A stretch of 64,000 nt of DNA, taken from positions 310,001 through 374,000 of the forward strand of contig NC_022792.1 in the NCBI RefSeq assembly GCF_000504085.1, given 5' to 3'. The stretch comes from Pseudothermotoga elfii DSM 9442 = NBRC 107921. GTDB taxonomy: Bacteria; Thermotogota; Thermotogae; Thermotogales; DSM-5069. The position numbers were made by a program, and so were the translations under genes. How positions within the stretch are numbered: the first letter of the stretch is position 1; the number at the start of each line of letters is the position of its first letter. Positions 33,527-42,521 of the stretch are shown here, piece by piece. The notes below the pieces were generated by a model that made no database searches, was not told where the DNA came from, and worked only from the letters and a program-made list of their open reading frames with translations.

Positions 33527-36046
33527 ATGTACTCAGACCTGATTGAAAAATATAAAAAGATTCAGCCATCGCAGAATGCAGTTAGAATATTGACAGAAAG
33601 GTACTTTATCAAAACGCCAGCGGGTGAATTTATCGAAAAAAGCTGGCACGATGTTGCCCATCGTGTGGCAAGAGTTGTGGCAAGTGCTGAATTGATTAAT
33701 AATCCCGCCCTGGAAAACCTTTCAAAAAGTGAAAAGCTTGACTACATTAAATTGCTGGAGAAAGAGTTTTTCGATCTTTTAGCGAGCCGAATTTTCATTC
33801 CAAATAGCCCTACATTGTTTAATTCAGGTATGGGAGTTGATTATGAGCTTTTGTATAAACCTCTGGAGCAGATGGAGCTCGATGATTATTCAAAAATAAT
33901 ACAAATGAGAAATCATCTTCATATGTTATCCGCATGTTTTGTTGTGCCTGTTGAAGATAGTATTGATGGAATTTTCACCGCGGTGAAAGAATATGCGTTG
34001 ATAACAAAAGCCGGAGGAGGTATTGGAAGCAATTTCAGCTCCTTAAGGCCAAATGGAAGCTTTGTGGCGGGAACTCACGGAAAAGCCTCTGGTCCCATCA
34101 GCTTTATGCATGTTTTTAATTCAGCTGTCTCTGTGGTTGAGCAGGGTTACAGAAGAAGAGGGGCGTTGATGGGTATTTTGAATATCGATCATCCAGATAT
34201 AATGGACTTCATATCTGCAAAAAAAGGCAACGACGGAGAAAAGGTTCTGAGGTTCTTCAACATATCTGTTGGAATCCCAATGAGAAGGGAGGAACTTCTG
34301 AGAATTTATGAAAGAGATGGAACAATCAGATTGAATCATTCAAAATGGCATGGGGAAAAAGAAATAAAAGTACGTGAAATAATACAGAAAATGGCTCAAA
34401 GCGCATGGGAAACTGGCGACCCAGGAATGGTGTTTCTTGGTGAAATGAACAGATATTATGCATTATATCCACATAAAGAGATAATTTCCACAAATCCATG
34501 TGGAGAAATAGGGCTTGGTGCGTATGAGGCCTGTAATCTTGGTTCAATCGATCTGGCAAAACTGTATACACAGAATGGTGTTGACTGGGATGCATTAGAA
34601 AAAGCTACAAGGATTGCTGTCAGGTTCCTTGACAATGTTATAGATGTAAATGTTTTTCCAATCGATAAAATCTCCAAAGCCGTCAAGGAGTCCAGAAGAT
34701 TGGGACTTGGAATCATGGGCTTTGCCGATTTACTTTACAAAATGGATATTCCCTATGATTCTGAAGAAGCCAGAAGACTTGCGAAAAATATAATGGCATT
34801 CATGGCATTACATTCTCATGAAGAATCATCAAAACTTGGGGAAGAGAAAGGAAATTTCCCCCTGTTTGAACAGAGCAGGTATCATACAGAAGATGATTTT
34901 GTTCCCTTTTCGATGGATGAAAGTGATTATGATGAAGAGATTTTTGAACACTTCAGAAATGTTGCTCCAAAATTCAAAAGAAATGTAGCCGTCCTTGCAA
35001 TTGCTCCTACCGGGTCAATATCAAATATTGCTGACACTTCTTCTGGGCTTGAACCTAATTTTCTGCTCGCATACGTTAGATATGTGAACAAACAAAATAG
35101 CGATGAGCGGGAGCCACTGTTTTATGTCAATGAAGTTCTTAAGCAAAAACTTCCTGAAGACCTTATCAATTCAATCAAAGACAAACTTGTGGAAGATGGA
35201 ACACTTAAACATTTGGAAATCGATGAGGAGATCAAAAGAGTATTTGTAGTATCGCATGATATAAAACCCATCGACCATTTATTGATGCAGGAAGCGTTTC
35301 AATGTTACGTGGACAACAACATATCCAAGACCATAAATTTACCCAATAGCGCTACTGTTGACGATGTAGTGGAAGTTTATATTGAAGCTTTGAAACATAA
35401 AATACGTGGATTAACAATTTACAGGGATGGTTCTTTACAGACTCAGGTTTTAACATCGACGAAATCTCTTAAAACAAAAGATGCACCAAAAATTCAATTT
35501 TTCGTACTTGACGAAAAGCACAGGTTGAGAGCCAAACCGAGAAAAGAAACTTTGAGAAGCGTGACAAGAAAGTATAAGAGCTCTTCAGGGACAACGTATA
35601 TAACTGTTTCTTTTGATGATACAGGAGAAGCAATAGAGATATTCCTCTCCAACGGCACTGAAACCGCTGAGGCCATAGGAAGACTTTCTTCAACTGCACT
35701 CAGAGCTGGTGTATCGGTGGATGAAATCATTGAACAGTTGGTGAAAGTGAAAGGAGATTATGTGCGAAACGTTGGAATTGAGATAAAGAAAGCTATAGAT
35801 GACTTTGCAGAGTTATGGACAGAGAAAAACAATGTGGAAACAGAAGTTATGAGAATAGATGGAACAGCCAAAACTCCCGAAGAAGTTGAGAAATTTGTAA
35901 TTGCGAATGGACTTGAGTGGAAACAGGGATATTACGTAGATATAGATGGAAATACCTATTGTCCATCGTGCTTATCGAAAAATTCACTAATTATGCAGGA
36001 AGGATGCGTTAGCTGTAAAATTTGTGGATGGTCCAGGTGCAGTTAA
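33527..36046 (+). CDS. nrdJ: Adenosylcobalamin-dependent (class II) ribonucleoside-diphosphate reductase
   Basis: 839 residues. Conserved blocks include FIPNSPTLFNSG, LSACFVVPVEDSIDGIF (substrate-site Cys), GGGIGSNFSSLRP, NPCGEIGLGAYEACNLGSIDL (radical Cys and catalytic Glu) and APTGSISNIADTSSGLEPNF. The C-terminus carries a zinc-type cysteine cluster (CPSC ... CVSCKICGWSRC) that shuttles reducing equivalents. The enzyme makes deoxyribonucleotides under anaerobic and aerobic conditions using vitamin B12 as radical source. An NrdR box pair and a clean promoter precede it, and a bidirectional terminator follows. Confidence 0.95.
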   Translation: MYSDLIEKYKKIQPSQNAVRILTERYFIKTPAGEFIEKSWHDVAHRVARVVASAELINNPALENLSKSEKLDYIKLLEKEFFDLLASRIFIPNSPTLFNSGMGVDYELLYKPLEQMELDDYSKIIQMRNHLHMLSACFVVPVEDSIDGIFTAVKEYALITKAGGGIGSNFSSLRPNGSFVAGTHGKASGPISFMHVFNSAVSVVEQGYRRRGALMGILNIDHPDIMDFISAKKGNDGEKVLRFFNISVGIPMRREELLRIYERDGTIRLNHSKWHGEKEIKVREIIQKMAQSAWETGDPGMVFLGEMNRYYALYPHKEIISTNPCGEIGLGAYEACNLGSIDLAKLYTQNGVDWDALEKATRIAVRFLDNVIDVNVFPIDKISKAVKESRRLGLGIMGFADLLYKMDIPYDSEEARRLAKNIMAFMALHSHEESSKLGEEKGNFPLFEQSRYHTEDDFVPFSMDESDYDEEIFEHFRNVAPKFKRNVAVLAIAPTGSISNIADTSSGLEPNFLLAYVRYVNKQNSDEREPLFYVNEVLKQKLPEDLINSIKDKLVEDGTLKHLEIDEEIKRVFVVSHDIKPIDHLLMQEAFQCYVDNNISKTINLPNSATVDDVVEVYIEALKHKIRGLTIYRDGSLQTQVLTSTKSLKTKDAPKIQFFVLDEKHRLRAKPRKETLRSVTRKYKSSSGTTYITVSFDDTGEAIEIFLSNGTETAEAIGRLSSTALRAGVSVDEIIEQLVKVKGDYVRNVGIEIKKAIDDFAELWTEKNNVETEVMRIDGTAKTPEEVEKFVIANGLEWKQGYYVDIDGNTYCPSCLSKNSLIMQEGCVSCKICGWSRCS

Positions 36047-36070
36047 GGTGGGGGTTTAGCCCCACTTTAT
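36045..36070. terminator. Bidirectional terminator after nrdJ
   Basis: GTGGGG-GTTTAG-CCCCAC stem (36048-36065), extended by A-T pairs and followed by TTTAT on plus. The convergent GntR gene ends at 36067, inside the hairpin's right flank. Confidence 0.7.
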
Positions 36071-36729
36071 ACTTTCCGGATTTGTTTAATCTGAACACCT
36101 GGATGGTATTTTAGTATAGAAAGTGCCAGCACTTCATCGAGCTGATTTTTTAAGATTATTGTTCTGAATATGGTGATTTTAAGATCTGTTTGAAGATGCT
36201 TTGATACTGATTTCGTTAATTTTCCTATTTCATAGATTTCCTGAATATACTGCACAGAAAGTTTTTCAGATAGATATTCAACAGGATGAATTTTTTGCTG
36301 AGAATTCATCAATTGAAGAATATGAGGATTTTTTACAACATCGACAAGACATTTTTCGTAGCATACAGGTTTATCGTCTTCCAGCCAGAGAATCTCGAAA
36401 TTGAGAACAGGAGATCCCTCTGAAAACAGGCTGTATTGCTCGCGAGAATTTGACAGGGCACTTTTAAGTACTCTAAATTGCCAGGAATTTTCTATCAGCC
36501 CCAGAAACTTCTTTTGAATCTCTGCAGCTACGAAGGTGCCGCGGCCTTTGATTCTTTTTACGACACCTTCCTCAGCAAGTTTCTTTATGGCGAGTCTGAT
36601 TGTATGTCTTCTCACTCCATAAGCTTCTGCCAGGTCTTTTTCATCTTCGAGTTTTGTTCCCTGTGAATAATAACCGCTTTCGATCTTTTTTCTTAAATCT
36701 TTATAAACGATTTCGGCGGTTCTATCCAT
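36067..36729 (-). CDS. GntR-family regulator with UTRA-type ligand domain
   Basis: 220 residues from ATG 36729, 10 bp after the stop of the upstream gene; longer readings lie in that gene. The winged helix is clear: AEIVYKDLRKKIESGYYSQGTKLEDEKDLAEAYGVRRHTIRLAIKKL and KRIKGRGTFV. The C-terminal part (about 80-220), with FEILWLEDDKPVCYEKCLVD, resembles the UTRA effector domain of the HutC subfamily, which often binds sugar phosphates or amines. It is transcribed with the DUF1292 gene and away from the BMP transporter operon, which it might regulate. Confidence 0.85.
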   Translation of the reverse strand: MDRTAEIVYKDLRKKIESGYYSQGTKLEDEKDLAEAYGVRRHTIRLAIKKLAEEGVVKRIKGRGTFVAAEIQKKFLGLIENSWQFRVLKSALSNSREQYSLFSEGSPVLNFEILWLEDDKPVCYEKCLVDVVKNPHILQLMNSQQKIHPVEYLSEKLSVQYIQEIYEIGKLTKSVSKHLQTDLKITIFRTIILKNQLDEVLALSILKYHPGVQIKQIRKV

Positions 36730-36739
36730 CGAATTTCTA

Positions 36740-37072
36740 TTACTCCTCTTCAGACTCTCCGTGCTCCTCGAAGTTGAACATGCCACGCAGCTTTTCATCG
36801 TTTTCAAGCATATTGTTCCATGCTTCCGACACGCGATCAAATTCCTCTTCGGTCTCTATCGAATCAACGAAAAGATTACCCGTGTCATCTTTTTTAACTT
36901 CAAATGGATATATTTCACCAAAGTCTGTGATCTGTCCCTCTTCATCCACCATTATTTCTTCACAGACCCAGTACTTTTTTCCTGAGTTTTCGATCTCAGC
37001 AAGCAAGACGAAATGATGATCCACATTGTTTTCGTCTGTCAGTACAAAAACCTCAAAATTCTCTTTTTCCAT
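36740..37072 (-). CDS. DUF1292-family protein
   Basis: 110 residues from ATG 37072, eight bases after GAGGAG; a longer frame upstream has no such site. The sequence is acidic: MEKENFEVFVLTDENNVDHHF, LLAEIENSGKKYWVCEEI, IYPFEVKKDD, and a glutamate-rich tail. This is the pattern of DUF1292 (YrzB-like) small cytoplasmic proteins of unknown function. It shares a transcript with the GntR regulator. Confidence 0.75.
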   Translation of the reverse strand: MEKENFEVFVLTDENNVDHHFVLLAEIENSGKKYWVCEEIMVDEEGQITDFGEIYPFEVKKDDTGNLFVDSIETEEEFDRVSEAWNNMLENDEKLRGMFNFEEHGESEEE

Positions 37073-37176
37073 GATATCAGCTCCTCTAAAACGAATATTG
37101 TATTTACATGATACCACAAAATGAGAAAGCAAGTTTGATTTTTTAAGAAGAAAAGATGAAAAACCGTCAAAGGTAC

Positions 37177-37236
37177 TTGACAGATGGTCGGAGAATATAT
37201 AGAATAAATTTCGGCATATATCGAAATAATTTCGAT
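37177..37236 (+). promoter_or_regulatory. Promoter and 17-bp palindromic operator of the BMP transporter operon
   Basis: TTGACA (37177-37182), a 17-bp spacer and TAGAAT (37200-37205) form a near-consensus promoter. The perfect palindrome ATCGAAATAATTTCGAT (37220-37236) begins about 14 bp after the -10, over the early transcribed region. An extra half-site (TTTCG, 37209-37213) precedes it. The RpiR regulator encoded in the operon is the most likely ligand. Confidence 0.8.
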
Positions 37237-37283
37237 TTATCTACTTTTTCAACAACAGATATTTTACACTGGAGGCGCATAGT

Positions 37284-38267
37284 ATGAAAAAAAATTTAAT
37301 AATCATGTTGATGATTCTTCCCTTGATGGTTTTGAGCTATGATGTGGCACTCCTCATAACGGGGGAGATTGGTGGAAACCCGATATATGAAATGATGGTC
37401 GATGGAGCCAAAAGGGCATCTCGTGATTTTGGTTTTAATCTCAAAGTTGTGGAAGGTGGATATAATCCGGCAAAATGGGAACCATCTTTAATAGCGCTCG
37501 CCTCAACGGGATCTTATGATTTAATTGTAACCTTCACAGAGGGTATGCCAAAAAGCGTTGAAAAGGCAGCTAAGATGTTTCCAAAACAGAAATTCGCACT
37601 TATAGATGGTATAGCTCCTTTGTCTGAGAATGTCTACTCGCTTGGTTTTAAAGATGAGGAAATGGCCTATCTTGCAGGATATTTTGCAGGGCTTATAACA
37701 ACAAGTAATCTTCCCGGTGCGAACAGGGAATTAAAAGTTGGGCTGATATCAGGAGATATTTATCCTGCCATGATTGATCGCATGAAACCAGCATACGAAA
37801 AAGGTGCTAAATCAGTTAACCAGGCAATCGAAGTACTTTTTTCAGTTGCAGGTAGCTGGTCTGACCCTGGTAAAGGATCTGAATTGGCTCAACTCCAGTT
37901 TTCTCAGGGTGCTGATATCATTTTTCTCGTTGCTGGTGGCACCGGGATTGGAGCAATCCAAAAGGCCAGAGAACTCAAAAAATATGTTATAGGTGTGGAT
38001 TCAAACATCATCTCGATTGCGCCAGGTGTTATTTTGGCCTGTGTTTTGAAAAGAGCAGATGATGCTATTTACAGTGTATTGAAGAGAGCATATGAAGGAA
38101 AACTTCCTTTTGGAAACTACGAACGATGGGGTATTGAGGAAAATGTTATAGATTTTACCCTTGATGAGAATTATTTCACACAATTTGTTTCGGAAAACAT
38201 TGCAGAAAAAATGAGGCAGATTTTCAATAGCCTGAAGAATGGAGAGATTGATCCACTTGAAAAGTAA
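37284..38267 (+). CDS. BMP-family (PnrA-like) ABC transporter substrate-binding protein
   Basis: 327 residues. An N-terminal signal peptide (1-18) has no lipobox cysteine. The mature part follows the BMP/Med fold: VALLITGEIGGNPIYEMMVDGAKRA, IVTFTEGMPKSVEKAAKMFPKQKFALIDG, SGDIYPAMIDRMKPAYEKGAKSV and YVIGVDSNIISIAPG. Characterised members (PnrA, RnsB-type) bind nucleosides. It is the first gene of a six-gene operon with ATPase, two permeases, an RpiR regulator and an FGGY kinase. Confidence 0.88.
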   Translation: MKKNLIIMLMILPLMVLSYDVALLITGEIGGNPIYEMMVDGAKRASRDFGFNLKVVEGGYNPAKWEPSLIALASTGSYDLIVTFTEGMPKSVEKAAKMFPKQKFALIDGIAPLSENVYSLGFKDEEMAYLAGYFAGLITTSNLPGANRELKVGLISGDIYPAMIDRMKPAYEKGAKSVNQAIEVLFSVAGSWSDPGKGSELAQLQFSQGADIIFLVAGGTGIGAIQKARELKKYVIGVDSNIISIAPGVILACVLKRADDAIYSVLKRAYEGKLPFGNYERWGIEENVIDFTLDENYFTQFVSENIAEKMRQIFNSLKNGEIDPLEK

Positions 38268-39762
38268 GGTTTTTGTTGAAATGAGGGGAATCTTCAAAAC
38301 TTTTTTTCCCAGCAATACGATCGCTTTAAAGGGAGCTAATTTTGTATTGAGAGCAGGTAAAATACACGCTTTGCTTGGAGAAAACGGAGCTGGTAAAACT
38401 ACTTTGATGAAAATCCTCTGCGGTCTGGAAAGAATGGATAGTGGAGAAATTTTTATCAATGGTAACCCTGTTCAAATAAAAAGCCCGGGGGATGCGCTCC
38501 ACCTTAAAATAGCAATGGTTCACCAACATCTTGCATTAATAGATGACTTTACAGCTCTTGAGAACATTATCCTTCAGAAAGTTCCTTTAAAAAACCTTGT
38601 TTTCCTGGATAAAAATTCGGCTCAGAAGCATGTTGAGAGATTATTTTCTGAATCAAAACTTGAGGTCAATCTGAATTCAAAAATCAAAGATCTTACAATG
38701 GCTGAAAGGCAGAAGGTTGAAATATTGAGAGCTCTGTATCTTGGGGCTCAACTTTTGATATTTGATGAGCCAACAACTTATCTTTCTGAACATGAGGCAG
38801 AAAATTTTTACAGGTTAATAAAATGGCTCAAGCAGAATGGGAAAACTGTTGTTCTCATAACTCACGATATTAAAGAAGCCTGCGATATATCTGATGAAAT
38901 TACTGTGTTGAGAAACGGAAGGACTGTATTTTCCTCGTCAAATAAAGGTGTCTCACACGAAAAAATAGCGGAAATGATGGTTGGTAGGACAAAAATTCTT
39001 CTGACAAAAAAAGAAAAAAAATGTGGAAAAGTGGTGCTATCTGTTAGAAATTTGTCCCTGCCTGAGGAGACAATGGTGAGAAATATTTCTTTTGAAATCA
39101 GTGCTGGAGAAATAGTTGGGTTTGCCGGTTTGGCGAACAGTGGCGTTTTAGATATTCTTGAGGCTTTGATTGGTTTGAGGAAAATTGCTAATGGAGAGAT
39201 TATCTTCTTTGGTGAGAATATAGAACACAAATCGGTGAAAGAGAGAAGAAAATGTGGTATAAGTTACATACCTCAAAACAGAACGCAAGTTGGGGTTTCT
39301 GCTGATTTATCAATACTGGAAAATCTTCTCGCTATCAAATATTACGAGAAAAATTTTACCAGATTCAAATATTTCTTAAACTACAAAACAGTAGAGAATT
39401 GGGCAAGAGAACTTTTGAAAAAATTCGATATTCAGACAAAATCAGTATGGCAACCTGTAAGTACCTTATCAGGCGGAAATATTCAGAGACTTTTGATTGC
39501 AAGGGAGCTCAGTGCTGTGCCAAAGCTTTTGATTGCTTCTGACCCAACAGCAGGTCTTGATGTACATTCAACTGCTATGGTGCACAAGTTTTTGTTGAAT
39601 TTGAGAAACGATAATGTAGCTGTAATACTGTACTCAAGTGATTTAGAAGAACTTTTGAAAATTTGTGACAGAATTATAGTTGTGAAAGATGGCACGCTTA
39701 AAGATGAGTTTGTCGTCGATGAAAATATTTCGAAAGTTAAACTTTTCGGAGTGATGGCTTAA
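38257..39762 (+). CDS. ABC transporter ATP-binding protein with two ATPase domains
   Basis: 501 residues if TTG 38257 is used; ATG 38239 or ATG 38281 are possible alternatives, and the first two overlap the binding-protein gene. The first domain has Walker A GENGAGKTTL and LLIFDEPTTYLSEHE. The second has a weakened Walker A (GLANSGVLDI), STLSGGNIQRLLIARELSA and LLIASDPTAGLDVHS, as is normal in the RbsA/MglA class. It powers the import system encoded on both sides. Confidence 0.9.
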   Translation: MKSKVFVEMRGIFKTFFPSNTIALKGANFVLRAGKIHALLGENGAGKTTLMKILCGLERMDSGEIFINGNPVQIKSPGDALHLKIAMVHQHLALIDDFTALENIILQKVPLKNLVFLDKNSAQKHVERLFSESKLEVNLNSKIKDLTMAERQKVEILRALYLGAQLLIFDEPTTYLSEHEAENFYRLIKWLKQNGKTVVLITHDIKEACDISDEITVLRNGRTVFSSSNKGVSHEKIAEMMVGRTKILLTKKEKKCGKVVLSVRNLSLPEETMVRNISFEISAGEIVGFAGLANSGVLDILEALIGLRKIANGEIIFFGENIEHKSVKERRKCGISYIPQNRTQVGVSADLSILENLLAIKYYEKNFTRFKYFLNYKTVENWARELLKKFDIQTKSVWQPVSTLSGGNIQRLLIARELSAVPKLLIASDPTAGLDVHSTAMVHKFLLNLRNDNVAVILYSSDLEELLKICDRIIVVKDGTLKDEFVVDENISKVKLFGVMA

Positions 39763-39763
39763 A

Positions 39764-40792
39764 GTGAGATATTCTGCTGGATGGTTGACATTTTTCCTTT
39801 TCACAATCACCGTGGCCTTCGCTTTAGGAATAGCCATAATTTTTCTCACAAGTGATTTCCCTCTTGAGTCAGTGAAATGGTTTTTTTTTGGACCTGTATC
39901 CAACCTTTATTTTCTGGGAAATATGCTGAGCAACTCTATACCGTTGATTATGACGGCTATCGCCGCCGTTGTCTCCTTTTCATCCGGGTTGTTCAACCTC
40001 GGTTTGGAAGGACAGGTATATTTCGGAGCATTTTTTGGGACATTAACAGCTTTATTTTTGCCAGATATTCCATCTTTCTTTGCCAAGATGATTGTTTTGC
40101 TGGCAGCTTTTTTTGCTGGTATGATGCTATCGGGCGTTTCTGTTTTTTTGAAGATAAAACTTAATATAGATGAACTTATTTCTTCTTTTCTTTTGAGTCA
40201 GGCGACTGTGCACATAATAGATTATTTTCTAAATGGGCCGATGAGAGATCCTTCAGCCGGTCTTGCGGCTTCAAAATACATTGATTTGAGTTTTTCAAAA
40301 ATTCTTCCACCTTCACAGTTGCATTCAGGTATCTTCATAAGTGCATTCTTTTGTTTTGCTTTGTACATGCTCATGAATTATTCATGGTTTGGTTTGGAGA
40401 CAAGGATTGCGAAAAATCGAAGGTTTGCAGAATATATTGGTGTTGATGTCAAAGGTGTGTGGGTTCTTACCATGTTGATTAGTGGAGGTATAGCTGGTTT
40501 AAGTGGTATGGTGGATGTGCTCGGTGTGCACTCGAGAGTCGTGAAAGGTTTTTCCGCTGGTTATGGATTCAATGGCATAGCTGTTGCCCTGATTGCAAGA
40601 AATAATCCAATCCTGGTAATACCTGCAGCTATCTTCTTTTCATACTTAGAGGCAGGTTCGCAGGTTGCCTCGTTTATGTCCGATATAACACCAGAAATGT
40701 CAAGAATCATTCAAGGAGCTATTTTTTATTTAGTTACTGCTGAGGCGATACTCGATTTTATCGCCAAAAGGAAGGTTAAGAAAATATGGTAG
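39764..40792 (+). CDS. ABC transporter permease, first subunit (nucleoside/ribose type)
   Basis: 342 residues from GTG 39764, next to the ATPase stop. About eight to ten helices with the BPD_transp_2 motif (AAVVSFSSGLFNLGLEGQVYFGAFFG) and GISGGIAGLSGMVDVLGVHSR-like segment (ISGGIAGLSGMVDVLG). It pairs with the following permease; the two genes overlap by 7 bp. Confidence 0.88.
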   Translation: MRYSAGWLTFFLFTITVAFALGIAIIFLTSDFPLESVKWFFFGPVSNLYFLGNMLSNSIPLIMTAIAAVVSFSSGLFNLGLEGQVYFGAFFGTLTALFLPDIPSFFAKMIVLLAAFFAGMMLSGVSVFLKIKLNIDELISSFLLSQATVHIIDYFLNGPMRDPSAGLAASKYIDLSFSKILPPSQLHSGIFISAFFCFALYMLMNYSWFGLETRIAKNRRFAEYIGVDVKGVWVLTMLISGGIAGLSGMVDVLGVHSRVVKGFSAGYGFNGIAVALIARNNPILVIPAAIFFSYLEAGSQVASFMSDITPEMSRIIQGAIFYLVTAEAILDFIAKRKVKKIW

Positions 40793-41676
40793 GCGGATTT
40801 TTGCATCTTGTGATATCGTCAACTGTACCAGTGGTACTGGCATCGATTGGAGGCATGTTTAGCAATGTTTCAGGAAAATTGAATATAGGGCTCGAAGGTA
40901 TGATATTAACTTCCGCGTTTTTTGGTGTTTACAGTGCATATTCATCAAAAAGTCTTTTGGTAGGTATTCTTGCCGGGATTATTTCTTCATGTGTCCTTGC
41001 TTTCGTCATGGCATACTTGAGCTTTTTTTTGAAGGCCAATATATTTGTTGTGGGCCTTGCAACAAATCTTTTTGCAATGGGTTTGACGGTTTTTCTCGGG
41101 GCTGTTTTATTTGGTTCAAAAGGAACATTGATATTTGATAAAGCGCCATTATTGAGAAATATTGAATTACCGATCAAAAATATTGACTTTCTTAGAGAAT
41201 TATTGAGTGGGTACAACATTATTGAATACTCAACTCCATTTTTAGTATTGCTGAGCCACCTGGTTCTTTTTAAAACGCCTTTTGGCTATAGATTGAGGGC
41301 AATTGGAAAGAATGAGACAGCGGCAGCAGATATAGGAATAAACGTAAGAAAAACCAGAACAATTGCTTATTTAGCAGGTGGGATCTTCACAGGTCTATCT
41401 GGCTTAGCTCTCTCGCTACCTCTCGGATCGTTTGTTGCAGGTATGAGCAATAATCGTGGCTGGATGGCACTCGTGGCTGTTATACTTGGAGGTGAAAAAC
41501 CTGTGAATGTGATGGTTGTTTCTTTTTTCTTTGGGCTGATCACATCTCTGTCCAATGTCTTACAGACTTCTACAAAATTGCCTTCTGACTTACTGATGAG
41601 CCTGCCTTACTTTGCAACAGTTCTTGCAATGGTGTTATATTCTCTTACAAGAAAGCGGGTGTGGTTCAAAAGATGA
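40786..41676 (+). CDS. ABC transporter permease, second subunit
   Basis: 296 residues. MFSNVSGKLNIGLEGMILTSAFFGVY and LAGGIFTGLSGLALSLPLGSFVAGMSNNRGWMALVAVILGGEKP are the standard blocks of the second (YufQ-type) permease in BMP-dependent nucleoside transporters. The stop codon overlaps the start of the RpiR gene (ATGA). Confidence 0.88.
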   Translation: MVGGFLHLVISSTVPVVLASIGGMFSNVSGKLNIGLEGMILTSAFFGVYSAYSSKSLLVGILAGIISSCVLAFVMAYLSFFLKANIFVVGLATNLFAMGLTVFLGAVLFGSKGTLIFDKAPLLRNIELPIKNIDFLRELLSGYNIIEYSTPFLVLLSHLVLFKTPFGYRLRAIGKNETAAADIGINVRKTRTIAYLAGGIFTGLSGLALSLPLGSFVAGMSNNRGWMALVAVILGGEKPVNVMVVSFFFGLITSLSNVLQTSTKLPSDLLMSLPYFATVLAMVLYSLTRKRVWFKR

Positions 41677-42521
41677 ATGTAAGTGTTTTTCAAAAGATGA
41701 AAGATATGATGCCTTCAATGAGCAGATCGCAGATACGAATTGCACAATTCATCATAGAAAATCCATCAAAAGTGTTAAATATGAATATTCTTGAACTCGC
41801 GCGCAGTTGTGAGAGTTCTCCTTCAACTGTAGTGGAATTTTCAAAAAAACTTGGTTTTTCTGGCTACAAATCTTTTCAGATAGCCCTTGCTCAAGAAATA
41901 GCACTTTTTGAAACCCTTAAACCGGATTCTGATCGATTGAGGCGTATATGCAGGGATTTTCTTGGTTTTGTGTTTTCAGAATTAAAACAATCTGTTGAAT
42001 TAATAAGCGATGAGGTTCTCACAAGAGCATCGGATATTATTTTAAAAAGTAATGTCGTGGAGATTTTTGCCTATGGATTTGATAGCATAGCAGGAAAAGA
42101 TCTATTCCTGAAGCTGAAAGAATTCGGTTTTCAGGTTAATTTCTTTTCAAATCCTTTTCTTCAAAGCATATCTGCTTCTCACCTCGGAAATCGCGGGTGT
42201 GCCGTAGCTATTTCAAGCAGCCATTCTTCCACGGATTTACTTGACGCAATAAGTTTTTCAAAAAAATCTGGTGCTTCAGTAATAGCAATAGCCTCACCAA
42301 GTTCAAAGATAGCTGAAGTTTGTGATATTCTCTTACCGGCTTATGCCAGGACAGAGATATTATCCGAAGGAGGATTTCTGACGAAATATCTCCAGATTGT
42401 TATTGTGGATCTTTTGATTCTGAAAATGTTTGAAATTGACAAAGATAGACTGTATGAGAAATACAAACATTTTGAGACAATTTTGTCGCAGAAAAGAAGG
42501 GGAGACAAGGGTGTTTTCTGA
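41673..42521 (+). CDS. RpiR-family transcriptional regulator
   Basis: 282 residues from ATG 41673, overlapping the permease stop. The N-terminal HTH_6 domain reads MMPSMSRSQIRIAQFIIENPSKVLNMNILELARSCESSPSTVVEFSKKLGF. The SIS domain (about 105-250), with EIFAYGFDSIAGKDLFLKLKEFG and VAISSSHSSTDLLDAISFSKKSGASVIAIASP, binds phosphosugars. A regulator that senses a phosphorylated sugar next to a kinase suggests feedback by the product of that kinase. It probably binds the palindrome in front of the operon. Confidence 0.92.
   Translation: MNVSVFQKMKDMMPSMSRSQIRIAQFIIENPSKVLNMNILELARSCESSPSTVVEFSKKLGFSGYKSFQIALAQEIALFETLKPDSDRLRRICRDFLGFVFSELKQSVELISDEVLTRASDIILKSNVVEIFAYGFDSIAGKDLFLKLKEFGFQVNFFSNPFLQSISASHLGNRGCAVAISSSHSSTDLLDAISFSKKSGASVIAIASPSSKIAEVCDILLPAYARTEILSEGGFLTKYLQIVIVDLLILKMFEIDKDRLYEKYKHFETILSQKRRGDKGVF

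Noticed and set aside
36730-36840. Longer GntR protein beginning at 36840
   Set aside because: The extra part lies inside the DUF1292 gene in another frame and has no ribosome binding site.
39060-39150. Loss of Walker A in the second domain of the BMP-operon ATPase
   Set aside because: A weak second Walker A is normal in the two-domain RbsA/MglA class, so this is not evidence of decay.
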